From Mallotus nudiflorus (Eukaryota; Streptophyta; Magnoliopsida; Malpighiales; Euphorbiaceae): a stretch of 64,000 nucleotides of DNA. Position 1 is the stretch's first letter, and every line of letters begins with the position of its first letter. This document shows positions 1-11,855 of this stretch, piece after piece. Under the pieces are notes generated by a model. The model was not told the DNA's origin. It ran no database searches and saw only the letters and a program-made list of their open reading frames with translations. The stretch lies in assembly GCA_947683625.1 (NCBI GenBank), contig CANTUR010001086.1, forward strand, positions 79,468 through 143,467, given 5' to 3'. The position numbers were made by a program, and so were the translations under genes.

Positions 1-322
1 ACATGCCCAACTTTTGTACACAGTGGCATGTCAAAATTCAACGTCAACCTTCACAAAATAGTGTGGTCTGATGGAATATGTTTGAGCACGCCAAATTGTC
101 ATTAGAATGACTTACGACCACACATCAGAGATCAAAACTGAACAAAGATTCAACTTGTAAAGCTACTAGGGCAGCAATTTATTCTAATAGAATTTTTAAT
201 TAACTTCCAAGACAAGGGCTTGACTAATAATTCAAAATGCTTATCATTATATATTACTAAATAAAACAGTAACAATTAATTTCAAACTGTAGTACCAGTA
301 CATACGTAAGTGTGTTACTCAC
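1..322 (-). other. Second intron of the STICHEL-like gene (partial)
   Basis: The donor GTGAGT (ACTCAC at 317-322) follows codons for RRNFSSRHAC. No acceptor followed by family-like coding sequence is visible down to position 1, so the next exon lies outside the window. Confidence 0.7.
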
Positions 323-2224
323 AGGCATGCCTGCTTGAAAAGTTTCTTCGAACTTCAGAACTGTCTTCGTGGCAGTTACCCGCAAGCATGTCCATTATGA
401 GATTTGCCAGTTGTGATACAAGCTGCATGGGATCAATCCTGGACCTCATCAAATCCCTGGCCTTTATAACTGTGTTTGAAGTGTCAGATGACAATGCCAG
501 ATCCAGCAAATCAAGCAATTCATCATCAGACACAACACCAATCTGCATATTAACAAAAAAAAACTTCAATCTTTGAATGAGAAGCGAAGTGCAACAGGAA
601 CATTTCTGAAAAATGGCTAAGAACTCACTAGCTCATAGGCTAAGGGCAGTGTGATTCTTTTACCGAGCAAACTCAATTGATCAAGCATCATTTCTGCATC
701 CCGAAGTGAACCATTTGATTTAGCAGCAAGGAAGTCTAAAGCAACCTGATCAAACTCCATGCCCTCTTCAATGCAAATGTTCCCTAACCTGGCTGCTATA
801 TCTGCATCTTTTATCTTAGGAAAATGATACTTTTGAGACCTAGATACAGCACTTCTTGGCAGCTTATCTAAATCAGGTGTGACCATCACGAAGACTGCAT
901 GTTGGGAAAGATTCTCTAGGCTGTTCAGAACAGTTGCCCATGTCTCTCCGTGCAAAAAGTGACACTCATCAACAATGAAAACCTTGAACCGTGATGAAAC
1001 TGGAGGAATCGCTGCATTCTTAATGAGGGCTCTAATCCTTTCCGTTCGATTAATTCTCATTGAATCCACTTCTTTTACGTCCCTGCTCCTTCCAGAAAAG
1101 AACAGAACACATTCTCGGCAGAGACCGCATGGTTTATTCTCCTCAAGTGACAGACAATTTAATGCAGCAGCAAAGATTCTTGAGGCAGAGGTCTTGCCTG
1201 TGCCACGGGGACCATGGAAGAGATATAAGGAGGTTATCCTTCCTTTTGAAATGGCATTCAAAAGAGACCTTACTACTACATTTTGCCCCACCAATTCCTC
1301 AAAAGATTTTGGCCTGAACTTCTGACTAAAACTCCTAGGACTTTCATTCGTAATAAGCTTCCACTTCCTTTGACCATGAGCTGTTGCCTCGGTTAAATCC
1401 TTCAACAACAATGGACAGCCTTCTAAATCAGAATATGGATTTGATTCACGAAGTCTAGGGGTTCTTGTCCAGCAGCAGCTTATGCCACATCCACGGTCAC
1501 TTTGAACAATGAAATCAGTCTCCTCATTTGCAAGTAATGATATACTATGGCTTGATAAAGCATCGCTTGTAGATAGGCATGGACTACCTACACGACTCAA
1601 AATATCACCCACCATGCCAGATGATTTGACTTGATTCTTGTAGTGAGATTTCTTTCTTGACATAGACAGGTCTAAGCATTCTACTCTTGGTGATCCTAAA
1701 ATCATTTCATTATTTAAATCGGCATCTTCCAAGCAGTTGCTTGAAGGTGTGATGCATGTTAGTTCTAATCCTGTGTCCCTATGGTTACTATAATATCTTT
1801 CACTCGTGGACTTTCGTCCATGAGCATCTTCCTGATAAAAGACACCATTATCCAATGGTTCCATCTTCTTGGTCCTAACAGAAGCTCCCACATTATCTAG
1901 TGCACCCAAATTAAACTCAAGCTTCGACTTTCCTAAATCACATTGCAATTGTAAATCATCAAATTCTTGATCCCTATTTTCAGTTCGGCCAGAAGTAGTG
2001 AACTTAACAAGGCCATTATGATCAGAAATACCTTGTTGACAACCACCCGTGAATCGCAAAGATATCTCATTAGATGAACTAGTTTCCCAATTCACATTTT
2101 CTAACAAAGAAGAGAATTTGCTCATAGAATTAGTTGATGGGTCCCTTAGAGACCTCACCCTCCTGAGTGCGATAAGAGTCCTTGAAATAGGAATATCAAC
2201 TGAATGCCGCCGCCCATCCATCAT
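323..2224 (-). CDS. STICHEL-like AAA-ATPase, 5' part of gene (two exons visible)
   Basis: The protein belongs to the plant STICHEL family, which resembles the gamma/tau clamp-loader subunits of bacterial DNA polymerase III; STICHEL itself controls trichome branching in Arabidopsis. Exon 1 (629-2224) opens with MMDGRRHSVDIPISRTLIAL, the N-terminus typical of the shorter STICHEL-like proteins, so I start at the ATG of 2224 (or the adjacent one at 2221) rather than the in-frame ATG at 2272. The AAA region begins at FRPKSFEELVGQ. Walker A (GPRGTGKTSASRIFAAALNC) lies near 1150-1215, a Cys pair (CGLCREC) follows, and Walker B (VFIVDECHF) lies near 955-980. Exon 2 (323-542) continues with IGVVSDDELLDLLDLAL and ends at a GTGAGT donor. 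The rest of the gene lies beyond position 1. The frame is unbroken, so it is probably functional. The closest Arabidopsis relative seems to be STICHEL-like 2, but I cannot confirm that without a search. Confidence 0.9.
543..628 (-). other. Intron 1 of the STICHEL-like gene
   Basis: This is an 86-bp phase-0 intron. The donor GTGAGT reads as ACTCAC at 623-628 on the plus strand, and the acceptor ATATGCAG ends at 543. Reading through gives a stop two codons after the donor. Splicing joins YEL to IGVVSDDELL, which matches the family pattern. Confidence 0.88.
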
Positions 2225-3320
2225 TATCAAAATATCAAGTAGAAGAATCAAATGTGTTTCCTTTTGTTTCACAATGCAAAATCAGACTTCAAAATCCACC
2301 GTTTCACAGCCTGAAACCCAAACAAACAAACAAGCATTCGAGGGGTAAGCAATAACAACAGAAATAAATAAAAGAAAATCTTCGCATTGCAGATGCATGT
2401 TTATCACTTGCATTTTCCACTGAGTGCAAAGAAACGCAAAATGTGGAATGCTGAAACATTTTCAACAATCAAGCAAAATAGTTCTCCAATGTGCATATGT
2501 AAATACATATATTTAAGAAAAACACACTGAATCCGAACAGAAAATGGAATACATTTTAGAAGCCCAAAAAAACAGCATTCAAGTATGTTAAAAACGGTAA
2601 GAACAAAAAGAGCACTAAAAAAACTGTAGCAAAAATAAAAAAAATCCACCTTTTTGCCTCATAACAAAAAGCAAAAAGCAGAAAAACAGAGAGACCGTAT
2701 ACCCATTCTCATTCTCCACCATAAAACATAGAAAACGCACACGCACACCTACCCCTATATATACACACACAAATACAAATGCCAAAAACTCCTCAAATCA
2801 CTCCCATTTTCCCTCAATCCAAACAGAGAATTAAAACAAACCTGTATATAAAAAAATAAAACAAGTAGAGAATCCAAGAACAGAATTCAAACACCAAAAG
2901 ATTAAACTAATAATAATAATGATAATGCACGAGTAAGAACAAAACCATGTGAAACGACAAAGCAGAAAAAACCAGAAACCTGCAAAATGGAGAAATGCGG
3001 ATACGCCAGCTTCGAAGTTAACGACGAAATTTGACAAGTAAAAACAGCGTAGAAAGCGGGACACTATAAAGAGTCTCGGAGACTGAGCTTCTCAAGATAA
3101 CAATAATAATAATAATAATAGTAATAATGATAGCAGATAAATCTGCAGAGAAATTCAAGTACTACAATTAGAAGAGGAGGAAGAAGAGAAGGTAAGTGGC
3201 AAAGTGGTAAATGTCATTAATGAGAGAGGGCGGTAATAAACAAGGAGCCATTGTCTCTGTTCCACAGTGAAGCATGGACAACGTGTACAGGAAGATATTT
3301 ATTTCTTTATTTTGAAGAAA
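2225..3320 (-). promoter_or_regulatory. 5' leader and probable promoter of the STICHEL-like gene
   Basis: No other coding sequence is visible here. A good acceptor (a T-rich tract then TTTCAG) ends at 2311 on the minus strand, so the leader is probably interrupted by an intron. Candidate donors after CAG lie near 2840 and 2980, but I cannot choose between them. The transcription start is unknown. Short open frames at 2404-2649 and 2831-3064 have hydrophobic, low-complexity products and are not supported as genes. Confidence 0.5.
3101..3128. repeat. (AAT)n microsatellite
   Basis: About nine AAT/AAC/GTA-type triplets lie upstream of the STICHEL-like leader. Confidence 0.85.
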
Positions 3321-5108
3321 TTCTTTGTTCTTTGTTGCAGAGTTTTTTGCAGAGCGGTGTGGTCTCGACGAGTGAGCCTGCTGCAGGTTAGAGTAAGGGG
3401 TAATTTCGTCATTTTTCTCAGTGGACAGTTTTATTTTAGTTAGTTAGTTTGAGTTTTATAGCTAAAAAGGACTGTGCCTGTGGTCCCGGTTTATTCGCTT
3501 TGTGTATTACTCACCCTCGATTATGCGCGCGTGTAGTTACGTTTTCAGGGAAATAAATAATACTGTCACGTGCATGTCACCCAATTCGCGGATCCGTTTC
3601 CAATGATTTCAGAAAAAAATTTTCAATAGTAAAATTTAATATACATTATACAAATATTATTAATTTAATTGATAAAAATAAAATTTATATTTTATATTTT
3701 AAATTCTAACACAGGATATATATACTAAGAATCTTCTCAATGAGTACCGTTTGATCATGAGAAGTATGTGACAATTAAATAAATTAAAATTAATCTCCCA
3801 AAAAAATTACTGTAAAATCTTCCAACTAAAATTACAATCAATTAAACAATAAAAATAATAGTAAAATAAAAAATAATAAAATAAAATTTCGCTTCAATTA
3901 TAAAATTTTTTATTATAATTTTTTGATCGCATTAATAAACTTTTTTTATTTACACTTCAAAAGTCTGTATGTCCTACTCAATGACTTTACTTAATGAAAA
4001 TTACAATAAAAATTAAAAAAAATACAAATTACATTGAAGTAAATCATAAAAATTCATTAATTCCAAAAAAAATTCATTAAGAGTAAAAACTCCTCAACAA
4101 TTCCAATTAAAAAACAAAATTATGAAATATTTGTATTTATATAATGAAAAATAAAATAGAAAGGACTAGTACTGATAAAAAGGTAATTGGCGGAAATCTT
4201 TTAAAAATCAATTACTCAAAGAAAAAAAAACTATTTATTTATTATTAACATGATTTTTTTTTGTTTTGAATAATTTGTTCCATATCTGACAAACAAAGAA
4301 GAATATGCCACTTTAAATTAAATAAAGATAATTTTATATGCATGGAAACTTGAAAATGATGAAAACTTTCATCACCATTTGATAATTTTTAAAAAATTCA
4401 TCAAAAGCTATGCAAATTATAAAATAGATTTTTTTTTGAAACGTAATATAGATTAATTCAACAGCAAATAAAGGTTAAAAGCTAATTAAAAAGTATAAAG
4501 AATAGAAAAACCTCAAAATAATCCATTATTGCATTAATCATCAGCCCTTTAAGGTAAAAAAAAAAGAAGAGAGAATCTAAGCATAGGGTACCCTATGAGA
4601 TTTTGTCTAATTAAGGGCATTTGACGAGCTGGCATTTTGCCCCTCGTAATCACAACACAAAGATTTTAAAAAGAAATACTAATATATTTATTCAAATCAT
4701 TTCTTTTGAATTCAAATGTTATAATCCTCCATTTCAAACGATAGATATTGTGAGATGATTTCTCAATTGTTTTAAAAAAATTTAAATATTATAAGAAGTT
4801 AAATAATTTTTTTTAATTATTTATATTTGAAATTTATTAAATTTTGAAAAATTTAATTTAATTCAGTAAGAATTATAAGAGTAGTAAAAATTTCTTTAAC
4901 AATTAATTTAATGTTAATACATACATCAGAACTCAAATTCAATAAAATTGATTTCAACTGTTGTTGATTAAATTTTGTTCATTTGTTAAAAAAATTTAAA
5001 TATTCATAATTAGTATTTAGTAAATAAAATTATTTGTATTGTAAAAGACATGATATATTAAAATGAAAAATGAATAAATTAATTAAAATCAGTATTTATT
5101 ATATAAAT
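3321..5108. other. AT-rich intergenic DNA, no gene seen
   Basis: This stretch is dominated by A/T runs on both strands. I see no reading frame, RNA gene or element boundary. Confidence 0.7.
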
Positions 5109-5700
5109 CTAAAAAATATGGAGAGGTGAGGAGGGGTGAGAGGTGAGGTGCATGTGTTTGTTCATAAATAAGGTATTAAGAGCAGAGTCCACTTTTTCAC
5201 ATGACAAACAAGCTGTGCGAATAAAAACTTTCACATGCGCAGATAATAAAGAGCGCGTGACCATATAAATATCGATAGATTTTGAACAAGGGCCACAGGC
5301 ACAGGACACAGTAAAAAAAGGTTTGAAAAAGAAGGATTCGTCAAAAGTAAAAAAGCTGTCAGCTGTGAAAACGAGCAAGACGTAACGCTGTAAGAAAGGG
5401 CTATAGATGCTTAGCAACCAGCTTCTTCTTTTACTTTTGATCAACCTTCAATAAAACAGCTGTTGGGTTGGGTTGGGTTGGGTTGTGTCTGTGCTGTGTT
5501 TCTGTTCAGTAGAGTGACAAGTTGACAGCCTCGCGCCTGAACGGCGCTTAATTGAGTCAAATCCTGCACCGCCGCGTGTTCTCTGAAGTAGTAGGGCTGT
5601 TATTACAGTAGTCAGCAGCAGACGCCAGAGAGCCAGCACACACAGTCAGAAGTTATTATTATTGTTATTATGTGTACACCATTGTGCATACATAGATGTT
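5109..5700. other. GC-richer patch of unknown role
   Basis: The patch stands out from AT-rich neighbours. It has two short minus-strand frames (5109-5444, 111 codons; 5448-5639, 63 codons) whose products I do not recognise. It also holds a GGGTT repeat and mixed sequence such as CACCGCCGCGTG near 5566. It could be the promoter or 5' exon of a gene disrupted by the Tat element 200 bp downstream, or a decayed gene fragment. Nothing seen decides between these. Confidence 0.35.
5463..5485 (+). repeat. GGGTT pentanucleotide repeat, four units
   Basis: Four perfect GGGTT units occur in tandem. The plant telomere unit is TTTAGGG, so this is not a telomeric tract; it is a G-rich microsatellite. Confidence 0.85.
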
Positions 5701-5905
5701 GGCATTCTATACAATAGGTCGACTTTTTTTTTTTTTCTGTTACAATGATTTTACATGGATATGGTAAATAATACACAGACACAGTCGTCTGATTTTCTGG
5801 TATGGTAATAATAATTTCACTTCTATAAATAATTAACGTTTACCTAAATAATTGTTTGTATAATGTTGTGTACTTTTTTACTTTTGACCAGTCCCATTTT
5901 AGAAG

Positions 5906-6290
5906 TGATATCCTAAAATTAAGTGCTCCTTATCTATTATCTATTAAATAGGGACACTTAAATTATAAAAAAAAAAAATTCATTCGAGATAGAAACTATT
6001 CTAAAAAGGAATTATAAATAAAAAATAAATAGTCTCCTATCAAGATTATGATTTATTATCTCACAAAGAATTCGACTCCTTACAAATTTAAATATTGCTA
6101 TATATAGAACTTCATATCCTCACAAAAGAGTATCTTATTCTCATATATTTTAACTATTATATATTCTTCCTACTTTTATTCTTTAATTTAGGCATTGGAG
6201 TGTTTGTGGGGACTCTCTCCACCTCTCACCTTACCTTATATTCGTGGATTGCAAGATATCAAGCCCAAGAGTTCCAAAAACCAATTATCA
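5906..6290 (+). repeat. 5' LTR of the Tat element
   Basis: This 385-bp copy aligns along its length with 15228-15624. A shared TATATATAG at about 6100 (15430 in the other copy) is a plausible TATA box. The best-conserved block is the last ~110 bp, from about 6190 to the end. Confidence 0.92.
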
Positions 6291-6310
6291 AGTGGTGCCG
6301 TCTGTGGGAA
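6291..6310 (+). other. Primer-binding site region
   Basis: TGGTGCCGTCTGTGGGA starts 3 bp after the LTR end, the position and form commonly seen in plant Tat-type elements. I do not assign the primer tRNA. Confidence 0.75.
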
Positions 6311-6357
6311 CTCCTTGGGACCATTCATTTACCTGCTAAGCTAACGACATCCTCACT

Positions 6358-7900
6358 ATGACTTCTAACTCACCATCAACCTTGACTCTTGAAGCCGGCA
6401 CCAACCTTTCCGCACCTATCCCTTCGACTGACCTCTCAAATCCTCTCCCAACGATAGTGCTTCCAACCATTTTTCAGCATACTGGAGCTTCATCCGGACT
6501 TACACCTCCACTCCCCGACAACACCTTAAGATACCAGTCTTTGGGCACAGACCTCCCATATTACGCTCCTCTACAACACCATCACTCAATACCTTCCATA
6601 TCCTTTCCGAGTTTAACAGAGACACCAACAATAACCACACTAAATTTAAACACTGTAAACCAAACACTCAACCTTGACCAAACTAGCAAGGAAGTCATGA
6701 TAAAAAATATCCAGGCACAGATAGTTTTGTTGCAACAACAGCTAAACGTTGTAATGTAAAGTGGGTATTCTGAACCGACTTAAAACAATGATAACACAAC
6801 ACCTCGGCAGGCCCCAGGGACAAGCATAGGAAAGGGTAAAGCCCAGAAGGGGAGTGTAGTTCAACAATTCTAGCTCTTGATGATTCAAAAATAGCTCAGA
6901 AGGTTGAAAAAGCAATATAAAAAGCCCGGACCAAACCAAGAAAGGAAGAAGAATGCGTTATAGACAACATAACTCCATTTGTCAGAAGAATAGTTAAGAC
7001 GGAGATCCCTACTAAATTCAGAATCCCACTGCTTGATCAGTATGACGGGACGGGAGATCCCATCAGCCACATATCGGTATTTCGAATAAAGATGTTGTTC
7101 TAGAATGTAAATAATGGAATCATGTGTAGAGTTTTTCCAAGCACACTCACAAAGAACGCTCAAAAGTGGTTTCATCAACTCCCGGAGAATTTTGTCACTT
7201 CTTTCAAGGATCTGGCAGAATAATTTTATATCAAATTCATCAGCAATATCCCCTCGGCCAAAAACATCAACGATCTTCATATGTGCCGATAAGAAGTTGA
7301 TGAATCTTTATAAAGTTATCTTGACCATTTCAATAAAACAACCATACAAATTAAGCATTTTATTGATGAAATTGCCATAAAAGCTTTGAAAAATGGCACT
7401 AGACTCGGCAAGTGTAAAGATAAAATAATGACCAAATAACAGAGTACTTTTGCAAAGGCAATGGCGATAACAGTCAGGATGATAAAAATGGACGAGGATA
7501 GAAGGATGTGAAGGGAGGAAGTGAAGTCATCGATAAAGGATAAACAACCCAAACACAGACGAGCAAGCTTCCCAAAATAAATTTTAGAAATCCAGCAGAA
7601 AGATTTGACAGGGAAGCGAATAGATACACACCCCTGAACACCTCTCAATCCAAAATCCTCATGTGGATCAGGCATAATAGAGTTGGAATCACCCCAACTA
7701 AGAGAATAAACCCAAGCCGAAAATCTACCCAAAATAGGGATAATACTGCCAGTATCACTGGGAATACGGGCACGACACGGAGGGTTGTAGAGAGCTAAAG
7801 AATGCCATAGAAAGACTGGTACAGAGTGAAAAACTCAATAATTTCACAGATGCATCGAGAAGAAGTGAAATCTCTGAAAATTAGGAGCATGACAGGCCAA
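6358..7900 (+). pseudogene. gag of the Tat element, broken
   Basis: An open N-terminal part of 133 codons (6358-6759) is rich in Pro, Thr and Ser. Further on, recognisable gag core is spread over several frames. Around 7160-7230 it reads WFHQLPENFVTSFKDLAE, and around 7730-7830 it has the histidine-rich knuckle typical of Tat/Ogre-type gag, CQYHWEYGHDTEGC followed by RELKNAIE. Several stops and frame changes lie between, so no full-length capsid protein can be made. Confidence 0.85.
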
Positions 7901-7941
7901 AAGCAAAGAAAACTCGGAGGGAGTTAATTGGCACAATCAAT

Positions 7942-9460
7942 ATGATCATTGGAGGAGAAACAACTGAGAAAATATTAAAGCAGAGTAGAGGACAAAAGCC
8001 AGTATCCAAGAGAAGCGATATTGTGTTCAATTCAGAAGATGATTCGCATGTTTACCACCCTCATTGTGATGCCATGGTAATAACTGCATGCATAAACAAG
8101 TATCTGGTAAAAAGGTTATTAGTGGACAATGAAAGTGCTATTAATGCATTATCCTGGAATGCATACAAGGTAATGGGCGGCTCCGTCACCAATCTAAAGG
8201 CCATCCAGAACCCCATCATGAGTTTCTGTAAAGAAACTGTATAACCAATAGGAATTGTTGAACTGAGGCTAGAATTTGGAAATCAAGACGATGAAGAAAC
8301 AAAAGTCATTCGAGAAGTATTTAACGTGGTGGATATACCACTGGCGTATAATGGGATTATAGGACGGGCGACACTCTATGAAGTAGATGCAATCACTAGT
8401 ATCCGACACTTAACTATGAAAGTTTCAGTCAATAATGGAACCTTTACCATTTGGGGAGATCAATATATGGCTAGACAGTGTTACCAGATGACCATGAAGC
8501 CTCAGGCAGAGGCTTTTCCTCTAGAAGCATAGGAAGTTAAGAAGCAAGGTGTCGATCCACAACTAGTAAAAAACATGAAGACCTTATAAATCACAGAAGG
8601 GAAGACTGTGGAAATTGGCAATGAACTCAACCAGAACATCAGAGAAGAAATAAGGGAAGTCCTTACCAGACACTCGGAGGATTTTGCTTCACAAGCATCT
8701 AAAATCATCGACGTGGACCCGCAAGTTGCCTATCACTGTCTAAACATAACACCAGGAGCCAAACTAGTATCACAAAAAAGAATAACCTTTCCCCACGAAA
8801 GACAGAGAATAATTACTGAAGAAACAACGAAGCTGTTAACAGCCGAGTTCATTAAAGAAGTTACTCACCTGGAATGGGTAGCCAATGTGGTACTTATCAA
8901 AAAAGCAAATGGGAAATACATAATGTATGTAGACTACACTGACCTCAACCGAGCATGCCCCAAAGACAGCTACCCATTGCCCATAATCGACTAGCTCATT
9001 AACTCCACCACTGGTCACAGATTAGACATTTTCGTTAATGCAACACAAGGTTACCACTAAATCCCAATGAAGGAAGAGGATCAAAAGAAGACGTCCTTCA
9101 TCACCCATGAAGGCTTGTATTGCTATAAAGTAATGCCCTTCGGACTAAAGAATGTCGAAGCCACATATCAAAGAATGATGAATCAGGTCCTTCAAGACCA
9201 GATTGGCATGAGGGTAAAAGTATATGCAGATGACATTATCATCAAAAGCAAGCATCTGAAACAATACCCAGCAGACATAAACTAGGTTCTCTGGCTATAA
9301 AGCAAATCCAAAATCAAGTTAAATCAAGAAAAATGCATCTTCGGAGTCAGAGTAGGTAAATTCTTGAGATTCATGATATCTCACTAGGGCATTGAAGCCA
9401 ATCTAAAAAAGATGAAAGCCATACTCAACTTGGAAGCACCAAAAACATCCATGAGGTACA
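7942..9460 (+). pseudogene. Protease and reverse transcriptase of the Tat element
   Basis: One reading frame runs through the whole region and is cut by stops near 8242, 8530, 8587, 8992, 9058, 9283 and 9298. The protease motif reads LLVDNESA, where Tat-type elements usually have VDNGSS; the catalytic loop glycine is replaced by Glu. RT blocks follow: AEFIKEVTHLEWVANVVLIK, MYVDYTDLNRACPKDSYPLP, and MPFGLKNVEATYQRMM. The polymerase box YADDIIIKS is at about 9223-9250 and intact. Most stops sit where relatives have Gln or Arg. Confidence 0.9.
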
Positions 9461-10450
9461 AAAGTTAAATGGCAGAATCACCGTATTAGGGCATTTTATT
9501 TCATGCTCAGCCAGATGGTGTCTACTATTATGTTAAGTTCTAAAAAATTTTGGAAAGTTTGAGTGGTCCGCTGACTGCTAGGCAGCATTTGAAGACATTA
9601 AAAAATTCTTATCCTCACCACCCATACTTAGTTGGCCCGTCCCGGATAAAACATTGTACTTATACCTTTTTATAGGTCGAGAATGCATCGCCTCAGTACT
9701 GGTAAGAGAAGAAGAAAGCCAACAAAGCCCAGTTTATTACATTAGTAAAATGCTCCAAGGATCTAAAATTCAGTATCCCATATTGGACAAGCTAGCCATG
9801 GTTATGGTCCATGCCTTTTGAAAGCTTCGGCATTACTTTTAAGCTCACCATATCGTCATCCGATCCCATTTCCCATTGCGAAAAATCTTACAAAGGTCAG
9901 AGACCTTGGGCAGGCTAGTACAGTGGTCGGTATTACTTGGCAAAATTAACATTGACTACGAACCCTACCAACAGATGTAAGCCCAGGCATTAGTAGATTT
10001 CATACAAGAAATGGCTCCAGAAGACCTTACCTTGACCAAAGCACCGGAATGGAAGCTTTATGTTGATAAAGCATCCTTAGCTCAGGGATTTGGCACTGGA
10101 ATAATCCTCAGGGGATCACACAAGGTTTACATCCGATATGCAGTCTGAATCGAGTACAACATAACCAATAATGTTGCCAAGTATGAAGCACGCATCACAG
10201 GCCTGAAGTTAGCCACTGAAGCCAAAAATAAACACCTCATCATACACTCGGACTCTCAGTTTATGGTCAACCAAGTCAGTGGAATGTTCCAAGTCAAAGA
10301 CACCTGTATTGCTAAGTACGTGGATAAAGTCAAGCAACACTTGCAATACATTGAGCAAGACGGGGGTTGATAGGAGATCATCCAAATACCTAGAGAAGAA
10401 AACACTGAGGCAGACTTCCTGGCCAAATCAGTAGCTGAAGACAGTTAAGC
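9461..10450 (+). pseudogene. Two RNase H regions of the Tat element
   Basis: About 9580-9960 is the usual RT-linked RNase H (PVYYISKML, YPILDKLAMVMVHAF). About 10049-10450 is a second, cellular-type RNase H: WKLYVDKASLAQGFGTGIIL, then YEARITGLKLATEA, then HSDSQFMVNQVSG. The first catalytic stretch reads VDKAS where VDGSS is usual. Possession of two RNase H domains is a known mark of the Tat group. Stops occur near 10147 and 10370. Confidence 0.85.
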
Positions 10451-10699
10451 ATTATGGGATATGCATTTCATCGAGTCATTAACTAATCCTAACACTGAAG
10501 ATCCTGATGTTTTGAAGACACAAGTAGTCTCAGAATGAATGCGACTGATAATCCAATACTTGGAACATGGAATCCTCCCTGAAGATAAGCTGTAGGCTCG
10601 AAAGCTAAAAAACCAAGGCAGCCCACTATTCTATCCATCAAAGGGAGCTCTACCAAAAATCCCTTTCACACCCATGGTCTAAATGTGTCTCATAAGAGG

Positions 10700-11640
10700 A
10701 AGAAAATTACATACTTCGAGAGATCCACGAAGGAATTTACGGAGCGCATGAATCCCATTATGCGCTAACTCGAAAAGCACTACTCCAGGGATATTATTGG
10801 CCTACCATATCTAACGATGACCAACAGCTAACACAAGTATGTCACCAGTGTCAGCACTATGCTTGACTTAACCACAAGCCTTCCTGCCCTTTGCATCCCA
10901 TTGGTAGCCCTTCGCCATGTGGGGGATGGACATCCTAGGTCCCTTCCCACCCTCCACTTCACAGAAAAAGTTCTTGATTGTGGCTGTTAATCATTTCACT
11001 AAGTGCGTAGAAGTAGAGGCAGTCCCAACTATCACAAAAGCTTGAATACAACACTTCTTCTGAAAGGAGATCATTTATAGGTTTGGCATCCCCTACACTT
11101 TAATTACGAACAACAGCAAATAGTTCAATAATAAAAAGTTTAGAGATTTTTACTCAGACCTCAGAATAAAGCTTTATTTCACCTCCATAGCCCACCCGCA
11201 GACAAATGAACAAACGAAAGTCACCAATATAATTCTAATGCAAGGATTAAAGAAAAGACTCAATGAGAAAAAGGGAAGTTAGGTCGAAGAGCTCAATAAC
11301 ATAATCTGGGCCTACAAAACCACGCCTAGATCATCCATCAAAGAGACACTATTCAGGCTAGCCTATGGTATGGATGCATTAATACCAATGGAAATTGGTT
11401 CACCAAGTTATAAAGTAAGCCAGAATCTCGATCATACCATCAACAACATTGATGCCCGGATATGTCTGGACCCACTAGTGGAAAGGAGAGAACGAGCAAT
11501 AATCATAGCTAAAGAACATTGAAAAAAGGTGACACTGTATCATCATCAACGACATCATCCAAGATAATTTAAATTGAGAGACTAAGTACTCAGAAGGGCA
11601 GATTTTGGCAAAGGCAACTTAGGAACCAGTAAGTTAGGTC
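10700..11640 (+). pseudogene. Integrase of the Tat element
   Basis: The zinc-binding part reads HEGIYGAHESHYALTRKALL and VCHQCQHYA (10727-10863). The core has WGMDILGPFPPST with the first Asp. The second catalytic position reads ITNNSK (Asp replaced by Asn) and the third reads QTNEQTKVTN (Glu replaced by Lys). Later pieces are WAYKTTPRSSIKETLFRLAYG (about 11310) and a C-terminal part to about 11640. The enzyme would be dead even without the stops. Confidence 0.88.
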
Positions 11641-11855
11641 CAAACTGGAAAGGTCCATACCAAATCTCAGCAAGCACAACCAAGGGAGCGTACAAGCTAA
11701 GAGAAAGAGGAGGCAAAGAACTACCATGATTTTAGAACTCAAATTCTCTCAGAAAATATTATCAATAAGTTGTATTCAATATATGATTTAATAAAGTATC
11801 TCTTCATTAATAAAAATGCTTTTACAAGAGATCGATTATAAAAAAAAGAGAATAT

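Noticed and set aside
975..1325. Plus-strand frames opposite the STICHEL-like exon (975-1325, 1060-1317, 2049-2348)
   Set aside because: They are shadows of the conserved minus-strand coding exon.
5463..5485. Interstitial telomere repeat
   Set aside because: The unit is GGGTT, not the plant TTTAGGG, and there are only four copies.
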